Origin: Anaerolineae bacterium
Lineage (GTDB): Bacteria > Chloroflexota > Anaerolineae > B4-G1
Direction: 5' to 3'
Assembly (NCBI GenBank): GCA_030612185.1
Contig: JAUWOI010000055.1
Location: 1-14,204, forward strand
Length of the DNA: 14,204 bases
Shown: positions 1 through 8,134 of the stretch, in pieces
How the letters are laid out: the number at the start of each line of letters is the position of its first letter
How positions within the stretch are numbered: the first letter of the stretch is position 1
Notes under the pieces: generated by a model
Told to the model about the DNA's origin: nothing
What the model saw: the letters and a program-made list of their open reading frames with translations, nothing else
Database searches by the model: none
Program-made: the position numbers and the translations under genes

Positions 1-11
1 GGGCTAATTTT

Positions 12-137
12 AACGCAGAGACGCAAAGGCGCAGAGATTCTTGAATGATGCTTTAATATTTTTGAGAATCGAGGCCTTTGACTGAACTAATCTTGATCTA
101 CCATTTAAATTTCTTTGCGTCTCTGCGCCTCTGCGTT
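12..137. repeat. Inverted pair of octamer-built repeats
   Basis: The left arm (12-36) and right arm (113-137) are inverted copies, 25 bases each, with 21 matches; all four differences are transitions. Each arm starts with AACGCAGAG and then carries two further octamers of the form RCGCARAG. The order of the ACGCAAAG and GCGCAGAG units is swapped between arms. About 76 bp of AT-rich sequence separates them, so the RNA or single strand could fold into a long stem-loop. From general knowledge, such CTTTGCGTCTCTGCG-type repeats are dispersed between genes in many environmental bacteria. Here it lies downstream of the decayed end of the main operon and might act as a transcript 3' end, which is inference. 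Confidence 0.7.
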
Positions 138-242
138 GAAGATTTTGGTTTTTTCAGTAGAGTCGTAAATTGGTTAGTACACAACCGCACGTCCGGTTGG
201 GAATGTACTAATCTACCAATGTACCAGTTTCCCAATCTACCA
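95..242. repeat. Degenerate short repeats (RATCTACCA)
   Basis: The unit AATCTACCA occurs at 210-218 and 234-242 with a diverged ATGTACCAG between them, and GATCTACCA occurs at 95-103. On the minus strand these read as a decayed TGGTAGATT tandem. It fills the gene-free stretch next to the permease stub. No gene is visible in 1-244. Confidence 0.4.
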
Positions 243-244
243 CT

Positions 245-535
245 CTAGTCCAGACTCCGGCTCAGGTCGCGGATAGCGACGGCGGTGACGAGCAGGCCCA
301 TCAGCAGCATCGCCGCCGCGTGGGGCCAGAGCGTGTCCAGTCCCGCTCCCTTCAGCATCACCCCCCGGATGATGGTCAGGTAATGGCGGAAAGGTACCAC
401 CTGCGCGACAGCCTGCAGCGCGACGGGCAGGTTCTTGACCTGCACCAGGTAGCCGGAGAAGGTCATGTCCACCATCGCCAGGACGAAGACGAGCAGGATG
501 GCTTGCTGCTGTGTGCGGGCGATGCTGAGGCAAGG
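245..535 (-). pseudogene. C-terminal stub of an ABC-2 type transporter permease
   Basis: The frame from about 535 down to the stop at 245-247 encodes roughly 95 residues matching the end of ABC-2 family membrane permeases. It shows the conserved ARTQQQA segment, a hydrophobic stretch leading to SGYL, the loop before IIRGVMLKG, a Trp-Pro, and a last helix ending in DLSRSLD. Family proteins are usually about 370 residues, so some three quarters is missing, including the N-terminal helices. The only upstream ATG in frame (581-583) lies inside the end of the neighbouring hydrolase gene. The bases at 536-561 look like simple repeat (ACATTCCCACACTCCC-like). The reading is a 5' deletion that joined the stub to the operon end. 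It is unlikely to be functional, although no internal stop is present. Confidence 0.75.
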
Positions 536-561
536 GAGTGTGGGAATGTGAGAGTAGGGGG

Positions 562-1347
562 CTATCGCAGACGACGCTGCCACTCCTCTTTTAACTCCAG
601 CGAGGACAGATCATCTCCAGCGTTGAGAAAATCTATCAGCAGTCGGTTGAACTTGTTCCGCTCCTCCAGCATCGGGAAATGTCGCGCGCCGTTCAGGAAG
701 ATGGTACGCACGTTTTTATCACAATCTTGTAGCCATTCTGGCTGCGGTGGCTTGATGAGAGGATCGTTTTCACCGTGTACCAAGAGCACAGGGATGTCGA
801 GAGGGGGCAAAACGCGGCGCAGGTCGCGCCCCATCGCGGAGCGCATGCTATGGGTGATGGCAGTCATGTCGGCTTTGCCAGCCTCTATGTCCACCTCGGG
901 GAAGTTGGCCCGCCGCGCCACCAGCCGCGCCAGTGCCCCCCCGTTGCCGGGAAGACCGGTAAGCGCTCGGCTGATGGCCGCACCCACCAGAGGCACGCTC
1001 ACCCCCATTACCTGCTCCACTCTCTCCGGGGCCTGGGCAGCGAACAGCAGCGCGACCACACCTCCCAACGCATGGCCCACCAGTGAGATGGATGGGATAC
1101 CCAGGTGATCCATGAACTCCCCGAGTAATTCGACGTAGGCATCAATACTGTAGTGCATTCTCAGTTTGTCCGAATCGCCAAAGCCCCACCAGTCGAGTGC
1201 ATAGGCACGGTGCTTGGCCGACAATTCATTCATCGCTGGCACCCAATAACGCCACGATCCCAGCCAGCCGTGAAGAAAGATCAACGGCCTGCCGCGCCCA
1301 ATCGCCTCGTAATGGACAAGGCCCTCTTTGATGACAATGGCGCTCAT
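562..1347 (-). CDS. Alpha/beta-hydrolase fold protein lacking the nucleophile Ser
   Basis: A 261-residue protein with the full alpha/beta-hydrolase fold. It has HGWLGSW at 26-32 (oxyanion region), the nucleophile elbow at 91-96, Asp194 in HGENDP, and His223 in GARHF. The elbow reads G-H-A-L-G-G: the catalytic Ser is Ala93 (codon GCG at 1069-1071), while Asp and His of the triad remain. Ordinary esterase, lipase or haloalkane dehalogenase chemistry needs Ser or Asp there, so the protein is probably not a normal hydrolase. It could be a pseudoenzyme with a binding role or a recently inactivated gene; one base change would restore Ser. It follows the receiver gene by 39 bp in the same direction and is the last complete gene of the operon. 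The ATG is chosen because family homology starts there; the ribosome site is weak. A deleted paralogue lies at 10108-10291. Confidence 0.85.
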   Translation of the reverse strand: MSAIVIKEGLVHYEAIGRGRPLIFLHGWLGSWRYWVPAMNELSAKHRAYALDWWGFGDSDKLRMHYSIDAYVELLGEFMDHLGIPSISLVGHALGGVVALLFAAQAPERVEQVMGVSVPLVGAAISRALTGLPGNGGALARLVARRANFPEVDIEAGKADMTAITHSMRSAMGRDLRRVLPPLDIPVLLVHGENDPLIKPPQPEWLQDCDKNVRTIFLNGARHFPMLEERNKFNRLLIDFLNAGDDLSSLELKEEWQRRLR

Positions 1348-1386
1348 CGCAGAACTACCGCCTTACGTTGCACAAATCTCCACCCG

Positions 1387-1767
1387 TTACTCTAAAGTCC
1401 CTACGCGCCGCAGGATATCCCTGACCTGATCGGCCAGTTCGTCCGGCGCGAAGGGTTTCACGATGTACTCCAGCGCTCCTGAAGCCAGACCCTGTTGGAT
1501 CTCGTCTTCCTGCCCCTTGGCCGAAAGGAAGACAATTGGGATAGCACTGGTAGCAGGATTCTCCTTCAACTGGCGACATGCCTCGTACCCTGTCATCTTT
1601 GGCATGCGGACGTCGAGGATGATGAGGTCGGGCTGCTCCAGCGGCGCTTTCTCGATGGCTTCGATGCCATTACTAGTCAGCAGCACCTCGAATCCAGCGA
1701 AGCGTAGCGTGAACCCGATCAGATCACGAATGTCTCGCTCGTCTTCAGCGACGAGGATCTTTGGCAT
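1387..1767 (-). CDS. Single-domain response regulator (CheY-like receiver)
   Basis: A 126-residue stand-alone receiver with all expected residues: acidic pair Glu8/Asp9, phospho-acceptor Asp52 (in IILDVRMP), Ser82 at the switch position (FLSAKG) and Lys104 (IVKPF). It has no DNA-binding or enzymatic output domain, so it probably works as a phosphorelay intermediate or by protein contact. The start overlaps the 3' end of the hybrid kinase gene by 23 bp. AAGGAG lies 5 bases before the ATG, inside the kinase coding sequence. Overlap and order make it the likely partner of that kinase, passing phosphate to or from its two C-terminal receivers (inference). Confidence 0.93.
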   Translation of the reverse strand: MPKILVAEDERDIRDLIGFTLRFAGFEVLLTSNGIEAIEKAPLEQPDLIILDVRMPKMTGYEACRQLKENPATSAIPIVFLSAKGQEDEIQQGLASGALEYIVKPFAPDELADQVRDILRRVGTLE

Positions 1768-4700
1768 AGTGCTCCTTGCTTTCCCACAGAACCAACTCGA
1801 TCTCCTCTATCAGTTCATCTACAGAGAACGGCTTGGTTATAAAGCGGACGGCTCCCAGAGCGAGTATCTTCTCTCGTTTTGTTTCGTCACTGGCCGCACT
1901 GGCTGTCATCACGATGACCGGGATATCCTGAGTCGCCCGGTCGTCTTTAAGCCGCTTTAGAACAGCATATCCATCCAGGTCTTGCAGTTTGAGGTCGAGC
2001 AGTATCAGGGCTGGTTGCACCTCACGCGCTACACGCAGGGCGCGCGCGCCCCGGCTGGTCGTCCGTACACCAAAGCCGTTGGTGCGCAGGATCTCACGCA
2101 TCAGCGAAAGATGATCCCTGTCGTTGTCCACCACCAGCACAGTGCCATGCCGCACGAGTGCCTGATGTACCGCGCGCAGCAACCGCCGCTCGTCAATCGG
2201 CTTAGCCACGTAATCTGCCGCCCCCAGTCGCAGGCCTTCCTCCCGATCCGGCAACACGGAGACGACGACCACCGGAACCTCCCGTGTAGCAGGGTTTGAC
2301 TTCAACTCCTCGAGTATAGCAAAGCCATCGGTGTCCGGGAGCAGGATATCCAGCGTGATCAGGTCAGGGCGTTCACGCTGTGCCATCTCCAGTGCTTCAT
2401 CACCTCGCTGCGCGATCAATACCTTCCGCCCATCTCCAGCCAGGTGCAGTTGAATCAGCCTGGCCACGTCGAGATCATCCTCGATGACCAGCACTTTCGT
2501 TGTGGCCTGTTTGGGCTCCTCTTTTCTCGCTTGAGCAACCTGATTGGTTCCCACGGCCACGGTAGGAAGAGTAAATGTGAATGTGCTTCCCTCACCCAAC
2601 TCGCTCTCGACCCAAATCTGCCCACCTTGCATCTCCGCCAGCGACTTGACAATGGAAAGCCCCAGCCCTGTGCCGGGTGTCTCCTGCACCAGCGGGTCAT
2701 CGGCCCGGAAGAAGCGACTGAAGATTTTTTCCTGATCCTTCGGCGTGATGCCGATGCCTGTGTCGTGCACCGAAATGTGCACCTCGTCGCCGTGCGCACG
2801 AGCCGACACCACAATCTCGCCGCCGGTCGGTGTGTACTGGTAGGCATTCGCCACCAGATTGGTCAGAATCTGGGCCACGCGGTCAGAATCAGCGACAACC
2901 TTGGGGAGGCCGTGCGGCACGTGGGAGCGCAGGGTCACTCCCTTCTCCGCTGCCCGGCCCTCCAACGTCATGATGACCTGATTCGCCACCCCATCTACAC
3001 GCATCACTTTGGGCGAGAGTACCATCCGTCCGCTTTCGATACGCGAGATGTCCAGCAGGTCGTCTACCAGCATTGTGAGGCGGTCAGCATTACTCTTGAT
3101 CACCGCCAGAAAACTCCGCTGATCCTCCGCCAAAATGCCGGCCGCCCCCATCAGAAGCAGGTCGGCGTACCCCTTGATCGAGGTCATCGGTGTGCGCAAT
3201 TCGTGCGAGACCGTGGAGACGAACTCTGTCTTGGCACGATCAGCCTCCACCTCGGCTGTGACGTCACGGAAGACTGAAACGGTGCCCAGAAACTCGTTGC
3301 CCATCAGCACCGGTGCCAGGTGGATACTGACAATATGGTCTCCGATGTTCAACCGGGCAGCCAAGTACTTCTCCGCGGCGTACGTCTCGGGCTGCTTTGC
3401 CCACCTGTCTACTGTCTCCATCCAATCCCGCGCCTGGGTGCCATACAGTCCGAGCATTTCGCCGGTCGTCCGCCCCAGAGCCTCGTCTCGTGACAACTCC
3501 AGAATACGCTCCGCAGCCGCGTTGAACAAGATCACCTGACCACTGGCACCAGCCACCATCACCCCGTCCGCGACGCCCTCCAGGATGGCGTGACTCTTGG
3601 CTGCCTCGACTTGCTGGGCCTTGAGCATACTTCCCAGTCGTTCCGCCTGGTCACGGATCAGGCCGTAGAGTTCAGCGTTGCTGATGGCGTTGGCAACCTG
3701 GATGGCGGCCGTCTCAACCAGGAGCAAGTGATCCTCGTTGAAGAAGTCAGGCTGGGCGTGGAACAGAAGCAGCGCACCCTGTACATCATCACTGGTCAGG
3801 AGGGGGACAGCCAACGCCGAGCGGTACTCCCGCCCCCTCTCCAGCGGTTCCCCCCCGCGGGGATCCTGCCGAATATCGGCTACGATGGTCGCTTCGCGAT
3901 GATCAACCACCCAACCCGCCAGCCCCTCCCCGCGGTGGAAGCGGGTGGGCACGCCGCCGGGAGGCAAATGCTTTCCCCCCCCCAGGGTGGCACGGTGGAT
4001 CAACTGACCGGATTGTGATTCCAGCATCAGGATGGACGACCGTTCAGCCCCCACAACCTCCACGATCAGCGCCAGAGCACGATTCAGCACGTGGTCCAGA
4101 TCGAGGCTGGCTGAAAGTTGGGAGGTGATGCGATAGAGCGTCTCGACCCGATCATGCTCCCGGGTCAGTTCCTCCATCGCCTCGGCCAATGCCTGGGTGC
4201 GCTCCTCGACGCGCTGCTCCAGTTCCTGCGAAAAACGGCGCACCTCCTCAAACAGGCGGGCGTTCTCTACCGCCACGGCCACCTGGTCGGCCAATGCCGA
4301 AAGAGTCGCCACCTCGGCCGGCGAGAACCTGTGAGGCTCCCGGCGGCCTACGCACAGAACTCCCACGACCTGACGGCCAACCATGAGGGGAGCCAGCATC
4401 TCGGAACCTATCTCGACCCCCACAGGGCCAGACATAGAGCGCGGATCTTGTTTCACATCGTCAACCGAGAGCGGCATGCCGCTCTTGGCCACCGCACCCA
4501 CGAGCCCCTCACCTGGGGCAAAGGAGAGTTCTGAGATGCTCTCGAGCGCAAATCCGTGCACCACCCGTGGCACGTACCGCCCACTCTCGATATCCAAGAG
4601 AAAAATGCTGCTATGGTCGCACTCCAGCAATCGAGAGACTACTCCGACGACATTGTCCAACACTGCGCTCAGTTCGAGTTTGGCCGTGGCCGAGCGGCTG

Positions 4701-6160
4701 ACCTCGTTGAACAGCGCCAGGGTGTCGGCCCGGCGTTGCAGTACCTCAACCAGGTGGGCGTTTTCGATGGCAATCGTTGCCTGAGCCGCGAAGATTTCTA
4801 GCGCCTCGACTGTGGCCCGATCCGGCATGCGGCCGTCGCGCGGCCGATCCACGGAGAGCAGGCCCTGTATGTCACCACCAGGCCCGACCAGCGGGACGAT
4901 CAATATATCGTGATGGTGCCAGCAGCCAGGCTCACGTGTCGCACTCTCGGCTTGCTCCTCATATACGTCCAGGCGGTCACGCCAATGGGTCTGTCGTTCA
5001 GCGGGAATATAATAACTCTGGCTGATGCGGAATTCCTCGCTCATCACTCCCGCTACGACAGACCAGGGCTGCCGTACTTGCTTCATGCGCTCGAAGGCGG
5101 CGATGGGAATGCCAGCAGCAGCCACACGGCGCTGATAGGGCGGGTCACCCTCCAACACGCTGATCAATACCAGATCGAAGCCTACGCTCTCCTGGATGGC
5201 GTATGCGACCTCCTCCAATATCTCCCCCAGGGGCTGATCCGAGCGTAGCGCCTGACTGACCTCCAGGACCGATGTGAGTTGGTTGGCCCGGCGGCGCAAC
5301 AACTCGCCGCGCTTCAACTGTTCCTGATAGCGCTGTGCGTTGCCGATGGCGATGGCGGCCTGGGCAGTGAGTGCCTGGACGAACTCAATCGTCTCGTCGT
5401 CGAAGGCATAAGGCTCCAAACTGCGCAGGTTAATCAGGCCCGCGATCCGATCTTCAAAGAATATGGGGACGGTTAGAGCAGAACGGGTGCCGGTCCGCAC
5501 GCAGACCGAGTGTTCTTCAACCCCAGCATTGGCGGTGAGAACCGGTTTTCCAATCTCCAGCACCTCGGAGACGATGCTGCCCTGCGGAGAGGTCAGTAAT
5601 TCCTCAATACGGGCGCTTTCCTCGTCACTGTAGCCGACCGCGACTTGTAGCCGCATGCCCCCGGTGCTTCTATCCCTCAACATTACGTTACCATGCGTAG
5701 CACCTGCCGCCTGCACAGCCTCATTTAATACCAGCCGGAGGATGTGATCCAGGTCCAACGTGGCGTTCAGTTCCTGCCCGATGCGCTGCAGGACGTCCAG
5801 CGTCTCGATCGGCTTGTGCTGCTCTCCCCACCGGGCGATCAGCGGGGTCGCCGAAAAGAGTAGCCCACTGGCGAGTAGTCCCTCGACGACGTGGGAAGAC
5901 AGCCCCCCAGTAGCAAAAGCGCCAACCAGGGAGACGAGGATGAGCAACGCGCCAGCCGTTGCCGCAATCCAGGCCGTCCGGCGGCCGAACCGGTAGGCGA
6001 CCAGACTCGCTGGCAGGATGAGCAGATAGCGCGGGACGGTGGCCCACTCAGGTGGTGCCTTCACCATCCATGCTACCAGGCTGAGCGTCGAGATCGCTGC
6101 GCCTACAGCAGCGACCACGTCCAGCCACCCATACCAGCGTTTCCTTGTACGTTCACTCAC
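1745..6160 (-). CDS. Membrane hybrid histidine kinase: 4 GAF, PAS, HisKA, HATPase, 2 receivers
   Basis: A 1471-residue sensor kinase. In order: about four membrane helices (13-33, 42-59, 62-83, 91-111); GAF1 about 130-275; GAF2 about 300-470; GAF3 about 490-637; a charged coiled coil about 638-675; GAF4 about 683-830; PAS about 850-965. Then come HisKA with His986 (SHELRTP); HATPase with N-box Asn1101/Asn1105, G1 DTGIGI at 1133 and G2 GTGLGL near 1163; receiver 1 (about 1222-1335, Asp1271, Lys1320); and receiver 2 (about 1340-1457, Asp1389, Lys1443). Catalytic motifs look complete. In receiver 2 one residue of the acidic pair is Asn (D-N-D). The GAF domains suggest small cytoplasmic ligands; none can be named. 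The start is GTG (6158-6160), sharing one base with the stop of the gene before it (TAGTG), which implies translational coupling. Confidence 0.95.
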   Translation of the reverse strand: MSERTRKRWYGWLDVVAAVGAAISTLSLVAWMVKAPPEWATVPRYLLILPASLVAYRFGRRTAWIAATAGALLILVSLVGAFATGGLSSHVVEGLLASGLLFSATPLIARWGEQHKPIETLDVLQRIGQELNATLDLDHILRLVLNEAVQAAGATHGNVMLRDRSTGGMRLQVAVGYSDEESARIEELLTSPQGSIVSEVLEIGKPVLTANAGVEEHSVCVRTGTRSALTVPIFFEDRIAGLINLRSLEPYAFDDETIEFVQALTAQAAIAIGNAQRYQEQLKRGELLRRRANQLTSVLEVSQALRSDQPLGEILEEVAYAIQESVGFDLVLISVLEGDPPYQRRVAAAGIPIAAFERMKQVRQPWSVVAGVMSEEFRISQSYYIPAERQTHWRDRLDVYEEQAESATREPGCWHHHDILIVPLVGPGGDIQGLLSVDRPRDGRMPDRATVEALEIFAAQATIAIENAHLVEVLQRRADTLALFNEVSRSATAKLELSAVLDNVVGVVSRLLECDHSSIFLLDIESGRYVPRVVHGFALESISELSFAPGEGLVGAVAKSGMPLSVDDVKQDPRSMSGPVGVEIGSEMLAPLMVGRQVVGVLCVGRREPHRFSPAEVATLSALADQVAVAVENARLFEEVRRFSQELEQRVEERTQALAEAMEELTREHDRVETLYRITSQLSASLDLDHVLNRALALIVEVVGAERSSILMLESQSGQLIHRATLGGGKHLPPGGVPTRFHRGEGLAGWVVDHREATIVADIRQDPRGGEPLERGREYRSALAVPLLTSDDVQGALLLFHAQPDFFNEDHLLLVETAAIQVANAISNAELYGLIRDQAERLGSMLKAQQVEAAKSHAILEGVADGVMVAGASGQVILFNAAAERILELSRDEALGRTTGEMLGLYGTQARDWMETVDRWAKQPETYAAEKYLAARLNIGDHIVSIHLAPVLMGNEFLGTVSVFRDVTAEVEADRAKTEFVSTVSHELRTPMTSIKGYADLLLMGAAGILAEDQRSFLAVIKSNADRLTMLVDDLLDISRIESGRMVLSPKVMRVDGVANQVIMTLEGRAAEKGVTLRSHVPHGLPKVVADSDRVAQILTNLVANAYQYTPTGGEIVVSARAHGDEVHISVHDTGIGITPKDQEKIFSRFFRADDPLVQETPGTGLGLSIVKSLAEMQGGQIWVESELGEGSTFTFTLPTVAVGTNQVAQARKEEPKQATTKVLVIEDDLDVARLIQLHLAGDGRKVLIAQRGDEALEMAQRERPDLITLDILLPDTDGFAILEELKSNPATREVPVVVVSVLPDREEGLRLGAADYVAKPIDERRLLRAVHQALVRHGTVLVVDNDRDHLSLMREILRTNGFGVRTTSRGARALRVAREVQPALILLDLKLQDLDGYAVLKRLKDDRATQDIPVIVMTASAASDETKREKILALGAVRFITKPFSVDELIEEIELVLWESKEHYAKDPRR

Positions 6161-7056
6161 TAGCCCATCCGTCCCTCGCGCCGTGCGCTGGCGGCCGCCT
6201 CGGTGATTTCCCGAATATCAACAAAAGGGCCGTCATCGGCCGTTAATACACCGATAGAGAGTTTCATCAGGTCGGACTTGACTTCGTTGCCTGCCTCGTC
6301 GCGCAGAATCAGGTAGCCCTGCTGCCGTGTCTGCCAATCGTAGTGCGTGCCCACGCCCGTGTCGAAGCGTTGTTTGAGGTCTTTGACTATAGGTGTGATG
6401 AGATCATTGTTGGTAATGACAATGAAGTCATCGCCACCGATGTGACCGATGAAATCGTCGGTTGTTCCCCCTTTGTTATCCACCGCCTGGCCCAGAACCA
6501 TTGCGGCGAAGCGCAATACCTCCTCGCCAGCCACAAAGCCGTATGCTTCGCCGAACGCGGTGAATCCCTGGATGTTTGCATAAATGATGCCCCAGTCATC
6601 CCGCCGCATCAATTGCCGCAACTGATCCTCGATCAGTCGGCCACTGGGCAGACCGGTAGTGGGGTTGGTCAGGCTTTCATAGGTCGCACGGGCCATGGCG
6701 TTCTTAACCCGCAGTTTGAGTTCTTCTACGTCAAAAGGTTTGGTGATGTAATCGTCGGCGCCTAATTCCAGGCCACGGATTTTGTCGGAACGCTCGTCTT
6801 TCTGTGTCAGAAAGATGATCGGAATGTGACTGGTGCGGAGATTGCTCCGCAACTCATGGCACACGTCGTAGCCATCCATATCCGGCAGCATGATGTCCAA
6901 GACAATGATGTTGGGCAGTTGGTGCCGGCATATATCCAATGCATCCTCACCGCGTTGAGCCACTATCACCTCGTAATCCTGCGACTGGAAATAGATACGC
7001 AGCATGTTAGAGATGTCAAAATCATCCTCGACTACCAGAATTCTACCTTGGGACAT
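6160..7056 (-). CDS. Receiver plus degenerate GGDEF-domain response regulator
   Basis: A 298-residue protein. Residues 1-120 form a complete receiver (Glu10/Asp11, Asp54, Thr84, Lys106 in ITKPF). Residues about 130-295 align with a GGDEF domain: TGLPSGR near the start and signature G-G-D-D-F. The metal-binding motif usually written DxDxFK reads N-I-Q-G-F-T, the following Asn-Asp is lost, and the inhibitory RxxD site reads T-T-D-D. Cyclic-di-GMP synthesis is therefore doubtful; a binding or dimerisation role is more likely. The start has a strong ribosome site 4 bases upstream. The stop overlaps the kinase GTG by one base. With the kinase and the single receiver this gives four receivers in one operon and no DNA-binding output. 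Confidence 0.9.
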   Translation of the reverse strand: MSQGRILVVEDDFDISNMLRIYFQSQDYEVIVAQRGEDALDICRHQLPNIIVLDIMLPDMDGYDVCHELRSNLRTSHIPIIFLTQKDERSDKIRGLELGADDYITKPFDVEELKLRVKNAMARATYESLTNPTTGLPSGRLIEDQLRQLMRRDDWGIIYANIQGFTAFGEAYGFVAGEEVLRFAAMVLGQAVDNKGGTTDDFIGHIGGDDFIVITNNDLITPIVKDLKQRFDTGVGTHYDWQTRQQGYLILRDEAGNEVKSDLMKLSIGVLTADDGPFVDIREITEAAASARREGRMG

Positions 7057-7060
7057 GTTT

Positions 7061-7070
7061 CCCTCCTCCT
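7061..7070 (-). promoter_or_regulatory. Strong ribosome binding site of the receiver-GGDEF gene
   Basis: On the minus strand this reads AGGAGGAGGG, 4 bases before the ATG at 7054-7056. It is the best Shine-Dalgarno sequence in the operon. It follows a 57-bp break after the AAR gene, so translation of the signalling genes restarts here independently. Confidence 0.8.
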
Positions 7071-7090
7071 ATTGCCGATAGCCGTTGGCT

Positions 7091-7125
7091 GCTAACTGCT
7101 GACTGCTGATTGCTAACCGCTGATT
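7091..7125. repeat. Heptamer tandem repeat GCTRAYY, five units
   Basis: Five consecutive 7-base units: GCTAACT, GCTGACT, GCTGATT, GCTAACC, GCTGATT, with a diverged GTTGGCT before them. On the minus strand the first units supply the last residues (Ile-Ser-Gly) and the stop codon of the AAR gene. The rest lies in the 57-bp spacer before the receiver-GGDEF gene. The type resembles the short tandem heptamer repeats common between genes in cyanobacteria and Chloroflexota (general knowledge). Confidence 0.8.
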
Positions 7126-8120
7126 TGAAAGCCGTGCTTGTGGGCCAGTTGGGCGATCTCGTGCACCTGTTCGGCTCGAATCTGTCTGCCTAGCGAGTAA
7201 CTTTCATACCGCCTCTCCAAAGCCAACACCATTGCCTCTGCCATGCAGGCGTAGGCCTTGCCGGGCGGGAGTCCGAAATCAAAGCCGAAGTCCACCTCGC
7301 CGGGCACATCCATCTCTCCTCCTTCGATGAGCAGTACATCTTCTCGCTCTCGAGCAACTCGCCGTGACACGTCCGGTGGGCGGGCCACGTCGCATACGAT
7401 CGCGCCGTGTTTGAGGTGCTGCGGTTGAATAATTGGTCTGGCGGCGCTGGTGGCGCTCAGCACCAGGTGAGCCTCGTGGATGTCCTCAATTTGCGTCGAG
7501 ATGCGCACCAGGCGCGCTCCAGCCGCCTCGACCCGCGTCTGCACCTGAGCCAGGCGCGATTCTCGCCGGCCGATCAACACCAACTTGGCCACCATTGGAG
7601 CGAGCAACTCGGCACACGCCGAGCCGATGCTCCCCGTCGCCCCGACCACAGCCGTGGTGGCCAATTCTGGCTGGATGTCTCGGTAGCGTGCGGCCTTCAC
7701 CAATGCCTCAATCACGATGGCTACGGTGAGGCTGTGCCCCGTGGTGACGGGGATGTTCAGACGTTGGGCAACGGTCACTCCGCCGTCGCCAACCACGGAT
7801 GTGAAGGCTCCCAACCCCAGAATACGAGCGCCCAGCCTCTGTGCCAGACAGCCGGTCTGAACGATCTTCTTATAAGCCGTTTGAGGTGGTAGATACATCA
7901 TCTGCCGGGCGGTGAACGGGCAGGCCAACAGCCAACCCTCAATCTCTTCCCCTGTAGCCTCTGAGCGCACCCCAGTGATGTGCGAAAGGTAGACCGGCGG
8001 CCAGAAGCGGGAGAAGAAATGGATCAGCGCCTTGGGCAATACCTTCGCCAGTAGCGGATACTTACGTGCCACGTCTTGCTTGGGATTGAGTGGATGGATG
8101 ACGAAAGCGAAATTGTCCAT
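7113..8120 (-). CDS. Long-chain acyl-ACP/acyl-CoA reductase homologue (AAR-like)
   Basis: A 335-residue protein, close to the length of cyanobacterial AAR (about 340). It has the AAR layout: an N-terminal substrate part with LGLGAFTSVV (101-110) and TTGHSLTVA (126-134), then an NADPH-binding Rossmann fold with G-A-T-G-S-I-G at 160-166. Near the end, YACMAEAM carries Cys292, which lines up with the thioester-forming Cys of the cyanobacterial enzyme (Cys294 in Synechococcus, from memory). The tail SLGRQI...HKHGF also matches. The expected reaction is NADPH reduction of a fatty acyl thioester to a fatty aldehyde. No aldehyde-deformylating oxygenase is visible here, so alkane formation is not implied. 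It lies 14 bp after the beta-helix gene. No clear ribosome site; its last residues come from a heptamer repeat. A different substrate is possible. Confidence 0.82.
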   Translation of the reverse strand: MDNFAFVIHPLNPKQDVARKYPLLAKVLPKALIHFFSRFWPPVYLSHITGVRSEATGEEIEGWLLACPFTARQMMYLPPQTAYKKIVQTGCLAQRLGARILGLGAFTSVVGDGGVTVAQRLNIPVTTGHSLTVAIVIEALVKAARYRDIQPELATTAVVGATGSIGSACAELLAPMVAKLVLIGRRESRLAQVQTRVEAAGARLVRISTQIEDIHEAHLVLSATSAARPIIQPQHLKHGAIVCDVARPPDVSRRVAREREDVLLIEGGEMDVPGEVDFGFDFGLPPGKAYACMAEAMVLALERRYESYSLGRQIRAEQVHEIAQLAHKHGFQISG

Positions 8121-8134
8121 GGCCGTGCCTGAGT

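Noticed and set aside
2444..5248. Several long open frames on the plus strand opposite the kinase gene
   Set aside because: They lack ribosome sites and recognisable domains and lie opposite a gene with complete kinase and receiver motifs. They are by-products of its codon bias.
7091..7125. CRISPR-like repeat
   Set aside because: The units are 7 bases and contiguous without spacers, so this is a simple tandem repeat.
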